Shown here piece after piece: positions 1-7,738 of a stretch of 17,241 nucleotides of DNA (its first letter is position 1; each line of letters begins with the position of its first letter). Origin of the DNA: an uncultured Clostridium sp. (lineage in GTDB: Bacteria > Bacillota > Clostridia > Lachnospirales > Lachnospiraceae); NCBI GenBank assembly GCA_900541315.1, contig UQJF01000062.1, positions 1 through 17,241 on the forward strand, given 5' to 3'. A model generated the notes under the pieces. That model did no database searches and had not been told where the DNA came from. It saw only the letters and a program-made list of their open reading frames with translations. Made by a program: the position numbers and the translations under genes.

Positions 1-88
1 CGGTCAGAGTAGTTTTACCATGGTCAACGTGTCCGATGGTACCAATGTTACAATGGGTTTTAGTTCTTTCAAACTTAGCTTTAGCCAT
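1..88 (-). CDS. tuf: Elongation factor Tu, N-terminal fragment (runs off the left edge)
   Basis: EF-Tu is the GTPase that carries aminoacyl-tRNA to the ribosomal A site. Only the first 29 codons are present, reading [16 protein letters not shown] and then [11 protein letters not shown], which contains the P-loop (GHVDHGKT) of translational GTPases. The ATG at 86-88 is preceded by AAGGAGG at 99-105 with a 10-base gap. The gene is last in the visible rpsL-rpsG-fusA-tuf order, but it lies 247 bases beyond the fusA stop and has its own predicted promoter at 162-190, so it is probably expressed both by read-through and on its own. The rest of the protein lies outside the window. Confidence 0.97.
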   Translation of the reverse strand, partial: MAKAKFERTKTHCNIGTIGHVDHGKTTLT

Positions 89-161
89 TTTATAACGTCC
101 TCCTTAATTTGCGCCCCTGTATATGTGTGGGGCTAATATAGTTAATGTCAGGCTATCAATC

Positions 162-190
162 ATTATATGATATTTCACCTTGATTTACAA
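162..190 (-). promoter_or_regulatory. SigA-type promoter for tuf
   Basis: On the minus strand a -35 box TTGTAA (185-190) is followed by a 17-base spacer and a perfect -10 box TATAAT (162-167). The predicted start of transcription is near 155, giving a leader of about 65 bases before the tuf ATG. The match to consensus is 4/6 and 6/6. It lies between fusA and tuf, which fits extra transcription of the most abundant elongation factor. Confidence 0.75.
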
Positions 191-208
191 GCCTTTTTTG
201 GATTTTAT

Positions 209-249
209 ACAGAGCATACCCCTGATGTTTCCACCAGAGGAAACTCTGT
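209..249 (-). other. Nested inverted repeats in the fusA-tuf spacer
   Basis: An outer pair ACAGA (209-213) and TCTGT (245-249) encloses a 6-bp hairpin GTTTCC (227-232) and GGAAAC (239-244). A competing pairing, CAGAG (236-240 region of the same strand) with CTCTG (244-248), would break the inner stem. There is no T-run downstream, so this is not a standard terminator. It lies upstream of the tuf promoter and would be in the 3' tail of the fusA transcript or in read-through RNA. Function unknown. Confidence 0.4.
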
Positions 250-277
250 TATATATTGCTTTTTTACTCAGGTTCAC

Positions 278-312
278 GCGCTTACGCACTCTACTGTCTG
301 CTTACGCAGACA
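278..312 (-). other. Two GUAA-loop hairpins downstream of fusA
   Basis: On the minus strand, 295-312 reads TGTCTGC-GTAA-GCAGACA, a perfect 7-bp stem closed by a GNRA-type GUAA tetraloop. A second smaller hairpin at 278-289 reads GTGC-GTAA-GCGC with the same loop and the shared core GCGTAAG. They start 23 bases past the fusA stop. Neither is followed by a U-run, so they look more like RNA-stabilising or protein-binding 3' structures than terminators. The structure is seen in sequence; the role is inferred. Confidence 0.5.
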
Positions 313-335
313 AAACCTTTGTTAATGAGCACATT

Positions 336-2453
336 TTATTTTTTATGATCAGCAAGAACTTTCTCCTGAACGTTCTTTGGAACCTGCTCATATTTCTCGA
401 AGAACATAGAGTAGTTACCACGGCCCTGGGTTCTGGAACGCAGGTCTGTGGAGTAACCGAACATCTCAGACAGCGGAACGTATGCCTTAACCATCTTACC
501 ACCGCCGATGTCTTCCATACCTTCGATACGGCCACGACGGGAGTTGATATCACCGATTACATCACCCATGTATTCTTCTGGCATGGTAACTTCAACCTTC
601 ATGATAGGCTCAAGAAGAACTGGGTTACCTTTTGCCATTGCATCCTTAAATGCCATAGATCCGGCAATGTGGAATGCCATTTCAGAAGAGTCGACTTCAT
701 GGTAAGAACCATCGTATACATCAGCGCATACACCCAGAACTGGGAATCCGCCAAGGATACCGGTCTTAGAAGCTTCTTCAATACCTTCACCAACTGCCGG
801 GATATATTCCTTAGGAATAGCACCACCAACAACGGAAGAAGTGAACTTGAAGGTTTCTTCTGCGTTTGGATCCATTGGTGTGAAGTGAACTTTACAATGT
901 CCGTACTGTCCACGGCCACCGGACTGCTTAGCATACTTGCTGTCTACATCAACAGCCTTAGTAAAGGTTTCCTTATAAGCAACCTGAGGAGCACCTACGT
1001 TAGCCTCTACGTTGAATTCACGCAGCAGACGGTCTACGATGATGTCCAGATGCAGCTCGCCCATACCGGAGATAATGGTCTGACCAGTCTCTTCGTCGGT
1101 ACGAACACGGAAAGTAGGATCTTCTTCTGCCAGCTTTACAAGAGCATCACCCATCTTGTCCTGGCTTGCTTTTGTCTTTGGTTCGATAGCGATATCGATA
1201 ACTGGCTCTGGGAATTCCATGGATTCCAGAACTACTGGATGCTGTTCATCACAGATAGTATCACCAGTTGTGGTATTCTTGAAACCAACAGCTGCAGCAA
1301 TATCACCAGAGTATACACGATCAAGCTCGTGTCTCTTGTTTGCATGCATCTGAAGGATACGTCCTACACGCTCTTTCTTACCCTTGGTAGCATTCAGTAC
1401 GTAAGAACCGGATGCCAGTGTACCAGAGTAAACACGGAAATAAGCCAGCTTACCAACGAATGGGTCAGTCATGATCTTGAATGCAAGAGCAGCAAATGGC
1501 TCTTCGTCAGAAGAGTGACGCTCAATCTCATTGCCGTCCAGGTCAACACCCTTGATAGAAGGAATGTCTAATGGAGATGGCATATATTCGATAATAGCAT
1601 CCAGAAGCTTCTGAACACCCTTATTTCTATAAGCAGTACCACAGCATACAGGAACAGCTGCACACTCGCAGGTAGCTTTTCTTAATACCTTCTTCAGTTC
1701 ATCATTGGTTGGCTCTTCGCCATCCAGATATTTCATCATAAGGTCATCATCCAGCTCGCAGATCTTCTCTACCAGCTCAGTATGATATAATTCCGCATCA
1801 TCCTTCATATCTTCCGGGATGTCTAAGATAGAGATGTCTTCGCCCTTATCATCATTGTAGATGTAAGCCTGCATCTCAAACAGGTCGATGATTCCCTTGA
1901 ATTCATCTTCCTTACCGATTGGCAGCTGAATGCAGATTGCATTCTTGCCTAAACGGGTTTTGATCTGTTCTACAGCGCCGTAGAAGTTTGCACCCAGGAT
2001 GTCCATCTTGTTGATGAATGCCATACGAGGTACATTGTAGGTGTCAGCCTGACGCCATACGTTCTCGGACTGTGGTTCAACGCCGCCCTTTGCACAGAAA
2101 ACACCAACAGCGCCATCCAGTACTCGCAGGGAACGCTCAACCTCAACAGTGAAGTCAACGTGTCCTGGAGTATCGATGATGTTGATACGATGCTCTAATG
2201 CTCCAGCCTTTGGCTTGCAGTGATCCTGCAGAGTCCAGTGGCAGGTAGTAGCAGCGGAAGTGATGGTGATACCTCTTTCCTGCTCCTGAGCCATCCAGTC
2301 CATGGTAGCAGTACCTTCATGAGTATCACCGATCTTATAGTTTACACCAGTATAATACAGAATACGCTCAGTTGTGGTGGTCTTACCAGCATCGATATGA
2401 GCCATGATTCCGATATTTCTGGTTCTCTCTAATGGATATTCTCTTCCAGCCAA
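336..2453 (-). CDS. fusA: Elongation factor G
   Basis: EF-G is the cytosolic GTPase that drives ribosomal translocation and, with RRF, ribosome recycling. The 705-residue protein has the usual order: G domain with P-loop AHIDAGKT (18-25), DTPGHVD (94-100) and NKMD (148-151), then domain II, domain III, domain IV with the [12 protein letters not shown] stretch, and a C-terminal domain V ending LADHKK. Length matches bacterial EF-G (about 690-705). The start chosen is TTG at 2451-2453, giving [15 protein letters not shown], because AAGGAGGA (2461-2468) lies 7 bases upstream. A longer frame to 2495 adds 14 unrelated residues and covers the ribosome binding site. The gene follows rpsG after 42 bases and is co-transcribed with it. 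Confidence 0.98.
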   Translation of the reverse strand: MAGREYPLERTRNIGIMAHIDAGKTTTTERILYYTGVNYKIGDTHEGTATMDWMAQEQERGITITSAATTCHWTLQDHCKPKAGALEHRINIIDTPGHVDFTVEVERSLRVLDGAVGVFCAKGGVEPQSENVWRQADTYNVPRMAFINKMDILGANFYGAVEQIKTRLGKNAICIQLPIGKEDEFKGIIDLFEMQAYIYNDDKGEDISILDIPEDMKDDAELYHTELVEKICELDDDLMMKYLDGEEPTNDELKKVLRKATCECAAVPVCCGTAYRNKGVQKLLDAIIEYMPSPLDIPSIKGVDLDGNEIERHSSDEEPFAALAFKIMTDPFVGKLAYFRVYSGTLASGSYVLNATKGKKERVGRILQMHANKRHELDRVYSGDIAAAVGFKNTTTGDTICDEQHPVVLESMEFPEPVIDIAIEPKTKASQDKMGDALVKLAEEDPTFRVRTDEETGQTIISGMGELHLDIIVDRLLREFNVEANVGAPQVAYKETFTKAVDVDSKYAKQSGGRGQYGHCKVHFTPMDPNAEETFKFTSSVVGGAIPKEYIPAVGEGIEEASKTGILGGFPVLGVCADVYDGSYHEVDSSEMAFHIAGSMAFKDAMAKGNPVLLEPIMKVEVTMPEEYMGDVIGDINSRRGRIEGMEDIGGGKMVKAYVPLSEMFGYSTDLRSRTQGRGNYSMFFEKYEQVPKNVQEKVLADHKK

Positions 2454-2456
2454 GGG

Positions 2457-2490
2457 ATTTTCCTCCTTAAAATAGTGGAAAAAGGAAAAT
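2457..2490 (-). promoter_or_regulatory. fusA ribosome binding site within a possible sequestering hairpin
   Basis: The Shine-Dalgarno sequence AAGGAGGA (2461-2468) decides the TTG start of fusA. On the minus strand ATTTTCC (2484-2490) is complementary to GGAAAAT (2457-2463), which overlaps the 3' part of that site. Pairing would give a 7-bp stem that hides it until ribosomes finishing rpsG open it. Such coupling is plausible for adjacent str-operon genes but is inferred. Confidence 0.4.
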
Positions 2491-2495
2491 TGCAA

Positions 2496-3020
<525 letters not shown>

Positions 3021-3070
3021 TTAACTCGTCGGTACTCACATGTTTCCATAAAATGTGTTCGTGCGCGGTC

Positions 3071-3099
3071 TATATATTTTCCTGCAACCACAGGTTCAA
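3071..3099 (-). promoter_or_regulatory. Possible internal promoter ahead of rpsG
   Basis: On the minus strand TTGAAC (3094-3099), a 17-base spacer and TATATA (3071-3076) form a weak SigA-like promoter (4/6 and 4/6). It would give rpsG-fusA transcripts with a leader of about 100 bases containing the 2988-3013 hairpin. The AT-rich local sequence makes a chance match possible. Confidence 0.3.
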
Positions 3100-3120
3100 T
3101 ATCACAATCCGGCACAACAA

Positions 3121-3159
3121 AGCAGTCCAGTATTAACTGACTGCAGTCACTTTACTGCT
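3121..3159 (-). other. Palindromic region just after rpsL
   Basis: A perfect 12-base palindrome TGACTGCAGTCA (3138-3149) is flanked by two nested inverted pairs, CAGTA/TACTG (3128-3132 and 3153-3157) and AGCAGT/ACTGCT (3121-3126 and 3154-3159), which compete for the same bases. It begins 27 bases past the rpsL stop and is not followed by a U-run. It may shape mRNA decay or read-through between rpsL and rpsG. Function unknown. Confidence 0.4.
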
Positions 3160-3186
3160 GTTAGTGATTCCAGTTTTAAATTTTAA

Positions 3187-3606
3187 TTACTTTTTGTCTT
3201 TTGGTCTCTTAGCGCCGTATTTGGAACGAGCCTGCTTTCTGTTAGCAACACCTGCTGTATCCAGTGTACCTCTTACGATATGATATCTGGTACCTGGCAG
3301 GTCCTTTACTCTTCCTCCACGGATCAGAACAACGCTGTGCTCCTGAAGGTTATGACCTTCTCCTGGAATGTAGCTTGTTACTTCGATACCATTGGAAAGA
3401 CGTACTCTGGCAATCTTTCTAAGTGCAGAGTTAGGTTTCTTAGGGGTAGCAGTCTTAACAGCGGTACAAACGCCACGCTTCTGTGGTGCAGATACGTCTG
3501 TTGCCTTCTTCTGTAAAGAGTTGTAACCCTTCTGCAGAGCTGGTGCAGTAGACTTCTTTGTGCTGGTCTGTCTTCCCTTTCTTACTAACTGGTTAAATGT
3601 TGGCAT
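3187..3606 (-). CDS. rpsL: 30S ribosomal protein S12
   Basis: S12 sits at the decoding centre of the 30S subunit and affects decoding accuracy. The 139-residue protein begins [13 protein letters not shown] and contains PQKRGVC (41-47), [11 protein letters not shown] (54-64) and GGRVKDLPG (97-105). Lys56/Lys57 and Lys101, equivalent to the E. coli Lys42/43 and Lys87 streptomycin positions, are all lysine, so the protein looks streptomycin sensitive. Asp102 is the residue methylthiolated by RimO in E. coli. The ATG at 3604-3606 has AGGAGGTG (3613-3620) 6 bases upstream; a GTG in frame at 3615 overlaps that site and is unlikely. It is the first gene of a new transcription unit with its own promoter at 3698-3725. 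Confidence 0.98.
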   Translation of the reverse strand: MPTFNQLVRKGRQTSTKKSTAPALQKGYNSLQKKATDVSAPQKRGVCTAVKTATPKKPNSALRKIARVRLSNGIEVTSYIPGEGHNLQEHSVVLIRGGRVKDLPGTRYHIVRGTLDTAGVANRKQARSKYGAKRPKDKK

Positions 3607-3663
3607 CCTTTTCACCTCCTGTGATATTGACTGTTGGTTGCTGTGTCTTTCAGCTTGTTGTTA

Positions 3664-3686
3664 TGCAAAGAGCAAAGCACTTTGCA
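3664..3686 (-). promoter_or_regulatory. 5'-terminal alternative hairpins in the rpsL leader
   Basis: On the minus strand the leader begins a few bases before TGCAAAG-TGCTTTGCT-CTTTGCA. The first arm (3680-3686) can pair with the second CTTTGCA (3664-3670) as a 7-bp stem, or with the intervening TTTGC to make a small 5-bp hairpin. The two folds exclude each other. Being at the very 5' end of the str mRNA it may protect the transcript or serve in regulation; the role is inferred. Confidence 0.4.
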
Positions 3687-3697
3687 CATACTTTTTT

Positions 3698-3725
3698 ATT
3701 ATAGCATGGTGAAAAAATCTGTCAA
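3698..3725 (-). promoter_or_regulatory. Strong SigA promoter for rpsL-rpsG-fusA
   Basis: Both boxes are perfect on the minus strand: -35 TTGACA (3720-3725) and -10 TATAAT (3698-3703), separated by 16 bases. Transcription should start near 3691, giving an 85-base leader to the rpsL ATG. It lies just downstream of the rpoC terminator, so the str genes form a separate unit from rpoBC. Confidence 0.85.
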
Positions 3726-3768
3726 GTGGATTTTTTCAAAAATATTTGACAGTGGATTTTTTTCAAAA
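3720..3768 (-). repeat. Direct repeat of about 22 bp around the rpsL -35 box
   Basis: Two near-identical copies lie at 3720-3742 and 3747-3768. On the minus strand each contains TTGAAAAAA followed by TCCACT; the copy at 3720-3742 continues as TTGACA, the other as GTCAAA. They differ by small indels. The pattern suggests a local duplication of the -35 region with its upstream AT-rich (UP-element-like) tract. Confidence 0.5.
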
Positions 3769-3793
3769 TGTTGGCTCTGCTCTTTTGAAGGTA

Positions 3794-3833
3794 TAAAAAA
3801 CGGGAGCCGCAGCTTTTTCAGCCGGACTCCCGT
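3794..3833 (-). terminator. Intrinsic terminator after rpoC
   Basis: On the minus strand ACGGGAG (3827-3833) pairs with CTCCCGT (3800-3806), with further CCG/CGG pairing inside, followed by a run of six T (3795-3800). It lies about 47 bases after the rpoC stop and before the rpsL promoter, separating rpoBC from the str operon. Confidence 0.9.
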
Positions 3834-3879
3834 ATTCTATATCCTGATCCAGTTCTAGACCAGTTTTTCATTATTTTTA

Positions 3880-6800
3880 TTACTCTTCGGTCTCGTCATC
3901 ATCCTCAGATGCATCTTCGTTTTCGTCCATGTCCAGAACTTCTTCTGCTACATTGTCCTCAGAGATTTCAGAATCCTCAGCTCCATCCAGTGCGATCTCA
4001 TCATCGTCTGACATGGAAATCTCATCGTCTTCTGAAAGAAGCCTGTCATCTGTGTCCAGTTTCACATTGCGGTAACGCTTCATACCTGTACCAGCAGGAA
4101 TTGGCTTACCGATGATTACGTTCTCCTTGATACCGATCAGATGGTCAACCTTACCGTTGATAGCAGCCTCAGTCAGAACCTTGGTAGTCTCCTGGAAGGA
4201 TGCTGCGGATAAGAAGGAATCTGTTGCAAGGGATGCCTTGGTGATACCAAGCATTACCTGCTTGCCTTCTGCAGGCTGTTTGCCCTGTGCGATCAGTTCT
4301 TCATTCATTTCATTGAAATCAAGAACATCCATAGATACACCTGGGAGAACATTACTGTCACCGCTTTCTTCAATGCGGATCTTCTTTAACATCTGATGTA
4401 CGATCATTTCGATATGCTTATCGTTGATCTCAACACCCTGAAGACGGTATACACGCTGAACTTCCTGGATCATGTAATCCTGTACAGCACGAACGCCCTT
4501 GATCTTTAAGATATCATGTGGGTTTACGCTACCTTCTGTCAGCTCATCACCAGCTTCAAGAACCTGGCCTTCCATTACCTTGATCCTGGATCCGTAAGGG
4601 ATCAGGTAGGTCTTGGAATTGCCGCTTTCCATATCTGTAACGGTAATCTCACGTTTCTTCTTTGTATCCTTAATGTCTACTACACCACCGAATTCAGTGA
4701 TGATAGCAAGACCCTTTGGCTTACGTGCCTCAAAAAGCTCCTCAACTCGAGGAAGACCCTGTGTGATATCGCCGCCGGCAACACCACCGGTATGGAATGT
4801 ACGCATGGTCAGCTGTGTACCAGGCTCACCGATAGACTGGGCTGCAATAATACCAACTGCTTCACCAACCTGTACAGGCTGTCCGGTTGCCATGTTTGCA
4901 CCGTAGCACTTAGCACACACACCAATGTGGGACTTACAGCTTAATACAGTACGAATCTTAACAGTCTTACGTCCTAACTTGTTCAGAACCTTCATAACAG
5001 CTGCAGCACGCTTTGGTGTACACATGTGGTTAGCCTTGATCACTACTTCGCCGGTATCCGGATCTGTAATAGTCTCAGCAATATAACGTCCTGTGATTCT
5101 CTCTTCCAGATCTTCGATCGTTTCGTTGCCGTCCATGAAAGCCTTGATCTCCATGTAAGGGATCTCTTTGCCTTCGCAGCAGTCAACTTCACGGATGATC
5201 AGATCCTGGGATACGTCTACCAGACGTCTGGTCAGGTAACCAGAGTCAGCAGTACGAAGAGCCGTATCAGACAGACCCTTACGTGCACCATGAGCAGAGA
5301 TGAAGTACTCCAGTACATCAAGACCTTCACGGAAGTTAGACTTGATAGGAAGTTCGATGGTATGACCAGTTGTATCTGCCATCAGTCCTCGCATACCAGC
5401 TAACTGCTTGATCTGCTTATCAGATCCTCGCGCACCAGAATCAGCCATCATGAAGATGTTATTGTACTTATCCAGTCCTGTTAACAGGTCATGGGTCAGC
5501 TGATCATCGGTAGTCTTCCAGGTTTCGATAACTTCTTTATAACGTTCCTCCTCGGTAATAAGACCGCGGCGGTAGTTCTTAGCAATGTGATCTACAGTAG
5601 CCTGGGCATCAGCGATCAGCTTCGGCTTGCTTGCAGGTACAGTCATATCAGAAATAGATACAGTCATAGCTGCTCTTGTAGAGAACTTATAACCGATTGC
5701 CTTGATATCATCCAGTGTAACAGCAGTCTGGGTAGCACCGTGTACATTGATGACCTTTTCAAGGATCTGCTTTAACTGCTTCTTAGCTACATGGAAGTCA
5801 ACTTCCAGTTTTAATTCATTTTCAGGAATACTTCTGTCTACAAAGCCTAAATCCTGAGGAATGATCTCATTGAAGATAAAACGTCCAATAGTGGATTCGA
5901 TCACACCAGTCTTAACAGTGCCATCTGGCATTGTCTTGGAAACTCTTACCTTAACTCTGGAATGAAGAGTTGCCTCCTGGTTATCATATGCCAGGATCGC
6001 TTCGTTTACACTCTTGAAGATCATGCCTTCGCCCTTAGCGCCAGGACGTTCCTGGGTCAGATAGTAAATACCAAGTACCATATCCTGTGAAGGAACGGCT
6101 ACAGGACCACCATCAGACGGTTTTAACAGGTTGTTCGGGCTTAACAGAAGGAAACGGCACTCTGCCTGTGCTTCTACGGACAGAGGAAGATGAACTGCCA
6201 TCTGGTCACCGTCGAAGTCGGCGTTGAACGCTGTACAAACAAGTGGGTGCAGCTTAATAGCTTTACCTTCTACCAGGATCGGTTCGAATGCCTGGATACC
6301 AAGTCTGTGCAGTGTAGGAGCACGGTTTAACATAACCGGATGCTCTTTAATAACATCTTCCAGAACATCCCACACTTCTGTCTGAAGCTTTTCAACCATC
6401 TTCTTTGCATTCTTAATGTTGTGGGCAGTGCCGTTAGCCACTAACTCTTTCATTACGAATGGCTTAAACAGCTCGATCGCCATTTCTTTTGGCAGACCAC
6501 ACTGATAGATCTTTAATTCAGGACCAACGACGATAACGGAACGTCCGGAATAGTCAACTCGCTTACCTAACAGGTTCTGACGGAAACGTCCCTGCTTACC
6601 CTTTAACATATCAGAAAGGGACTTAAGAGCACGGTTTCCAGGTCCTGTTACAGGACGGCCGCGGCGTCCATTATCGATCAGGGCGTCAACTGCTTCCTGA
6701 AGCATACGTTTCTCATTGCGGACAATGATATCCGGAGCACCAAGCTCTAACAGTCTTGCCAGACGGTTGTTACGGTTGATGATCCTTCTATATAAATCGT

Positions 6801-7719
6801 TTAAGTCACTGGTTGCAAAACGTCCGCCGTCTAACTGTACCATAGGACGGATATCCGGTGGAATAACCGGGATAACATCCATGATCATCCATTCAGGACG
6901 GTTTCCGGAATTTAAGAATGCCTCTACAACTTCCAGGCGCTTGATGATCCTTGCACGCTTCTGGCCGCTTGCATCGATCAGCTGCTTTCTTAACTCTTCG
7001 GAATCTTTTTCCAGGTCGATCGCCTTTAACAGCTCCTGGATCGCCTCAGCACCCATTCCTACGCGGAATGCAGTGCTGCTGCCGTATTTTTCTACTTCTT
7101 CGCGGTATTCCTTCTCAGATAATACCTGCTTGTACTGAAGGCTTGTTACACCTGGATCCAGTACAACATAGGAAGCGAAATACAGTACCTTCTCCAGTGT
7201 TCTTGGAGAAATGTCAAGGATCAGACCCATACGGCTTGGGATACCCTTGAAGTACCAGATGTGGGATACAGGAGCAGCAAGCTCAATACGTCCCATACGC
7301 TCTCTTCTGACGCTGGACTTGGTAACTTCAACACCGCAGCGGTCACAGATCACGCCTTTGTAACGGATCTTTTTATACTTTCCACAGTGGCACTCCCAGT
7401 CCTTGCTCGGTCCGAAGATCCTCTCGCAGAAAAGTCCGTCTTTTTCAGGCTTTAAGGTTCTATAGTTAATGGTCTCAGGTTTCTTTACAACGCCGTGATC
7501 CCACCAGTCTTTCCACTCTTTGGAAGGAGCGCCTGCTGGTTCAGGCATACGGTTGCGCACAGCTCCCTGCTCCCACCAGTCTTTCCACTGCTTGCTTGGC
7601 TTATCAGCAGGCTCCGGAGTTCTGTGTGTCCAGGAGCGGATCTTTTCAGGGGAAGCCAGACCTATTTTAATGGCATCAAACGCCATTGGATGATAAGTTT
7701 CATTTATTGTTTCCGGCAT
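3880..7719 (-). CDS. rpoC: RNA polymerase beta' subunit
   Basis: This is the beta' subunit of core RNA polymerase, 1279 residues from ATG 7717-7719 (AGAAGGGAG upstream). The N-terminal zinc site has Cys110, Cys112, Cys125 and Cys128. The catalytic NADFDGD loop places Mg-binding Asp501, Asp503 and Asp505. A second zinc site uses Cys847 (or 848), Cys928, Cys935 and Cys938. The trigger loop ([10 protein letters not shown]...[11 protein letters not shown]) has no large SI3-type insertion. Unusual features are a repeat-bearing insertion at about residues 31-76 in the zipper loop, between EKIRSW and [11 protein letters not shown], and a C-terminal tail (about 1221-1279) in which 31 of 59 residues are Asp or Glu. 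A frame extending to 7782 overlaps the rpoB stop and is rejected. rpoB ends 19 bases upstream, so the two are co-transcribed. Confidence 0.98.
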   Translation of the reverse strand: MPETINETYHPMAFDAIKIGLASPEKIRSWTHRTPEPADKPSKQWKDWWEQGAVRNRMPEPAGAPSKEWKDWWDHGVVKKPETINYRTLKPEKDGLFCERIFGPSKDWECHCGKYKKIRYKGVICDRCGVEVTKSSVRRERMGRIELAAPVSHIWYFKGIPSRMGLILDISPRTLEKVLYFASYVVLDPGVTSLQYKQVLSEKEYREEVEKYGSSTAFRVGMGAEAIQELLKAIDLEKDSEELRKQLIDASGQKRARIIKRLEVVEAFLNSGNRPEWMIMDVIPVIPPDIRPMVQLDGGRFATSDLNDLYRRIINRNNRLARLLELGAPDIIVRNEKRMLQEAVDALIDNGRRGRPVTGPGNRALKSLSDMLKGKQGRFRQNLLGKRVDYSGRSVIVVGPELKIYQCGLPKEMAIELFKPFVMKELVANGTAHNIKNAKKMVEKLQTEVWDVLEDVIKEHPVMLNRAPTLHRLGIQAFEPILVEGKAIKLHPLVCTAFNADFDGDQMAVHLPLSVEAQAECRFLLLSPNNLLKPSDGGPVAVPSQDMVLGIYYLTQERPGAKGEGMIFKSVNEAILAYDNQEATLHSRVKVRVSKTMPDGTVKTGVIESTIGRFIFNEIIPQDLGFVDRSIPENELKLEVDFHVAKKQLKQILEKVINVHGATQTAVTLDDIKAIGYKFSTRAAMTVSISDMTVPASKPKLIADAQATVDHIAKNYRRGLITEEERYKEVIETWKTTDDQLTHDLLTGLDKYNNIFMMADSGARGSDKQIKQLAGMRGLMADTTGHTIELPIKSNFREGLDVLEYFISAHGARKGLSDTALRTADSGYLTRRLVDVSQDLIIREVDCCEGKEIPYMEIKAFMDGNETIEDLEERITGRYIAETITDPDTGEVVIKANHMCTPKRAAAVMKVLNKLGRKTVKIRTVLSCKSHIGVCAKCYGANMATGQPVQVGEAVGIIAAQSIGEPGTQLTMRTFHTGGVAGGDITQGLPRVEELFEARKPKGLAIITEFGGVVDIKDTKKKREITVTDMESGNSKTYLIPYGSRIKVMEGQVLEAGDELTEGSVNPHDILKIKGVRAVQDYMIQEVQRVYRLQGVEINDKHIEMIVHQMLKKIRIEESGDSNVLPGVSMDVLDFNEMNEELIAQGKQPAEGKQVMLGITKASLATDSFLSAASFQETTKVLTEAAINGKVDHLIGIKENVIIGKPIPAGTGMKRYRNVKLDTDDRLLSEDDEISMSDDDEIALDGAEDSEISEDNVAEEVLDMDENEDASEDDDETEE
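7480..7623 (-). repeat. Tandem 72-bp in-frame repeat inside rpoC
   Basis: Two adjacent 72-bp units, 7552-7623 and 7480-7551, encode 24-residue repeats at RpoC residues 33-56 and 57-80. Each carries PEPA, then PSK, x, WKDWW and GxV; 15 of 24 residues are identical. At DNA level a 19-base block (7571-7589 and 7499-7517) is identical at exactly 72-bp spacing. The second unit merges into the conserved [10 protein letters not shown] segment, suggesting growth by in-frame duplication. Known RpoC proteins normally have a few residues, such as S-x-G-E, at this point. Confidence 0.9.
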
Positions 7720-7738
7720 GAGCTTATACTCCCTTCTA

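Noticed and set aside
227..249. Intrinsic terminator between fusA and tuf
   Set aside because: The stems lack a following U-run on either strand, so they are listed as structures only.
180..1571. Long plus-strand ORF of 463 codons opposite fusA
   Set aside because: It is antisense to the conserved fusA gene, has low-complexity Cys/Leu/Phe-rich translation with no recognisable motif and no ribosome binding site.
2454..2495. 14-residue N-terminal extension of EF-G
   Set aside because: It would translate through the AAGGAGGA site and is unlike the EF-G family; the TTG at 2453 is the better start.
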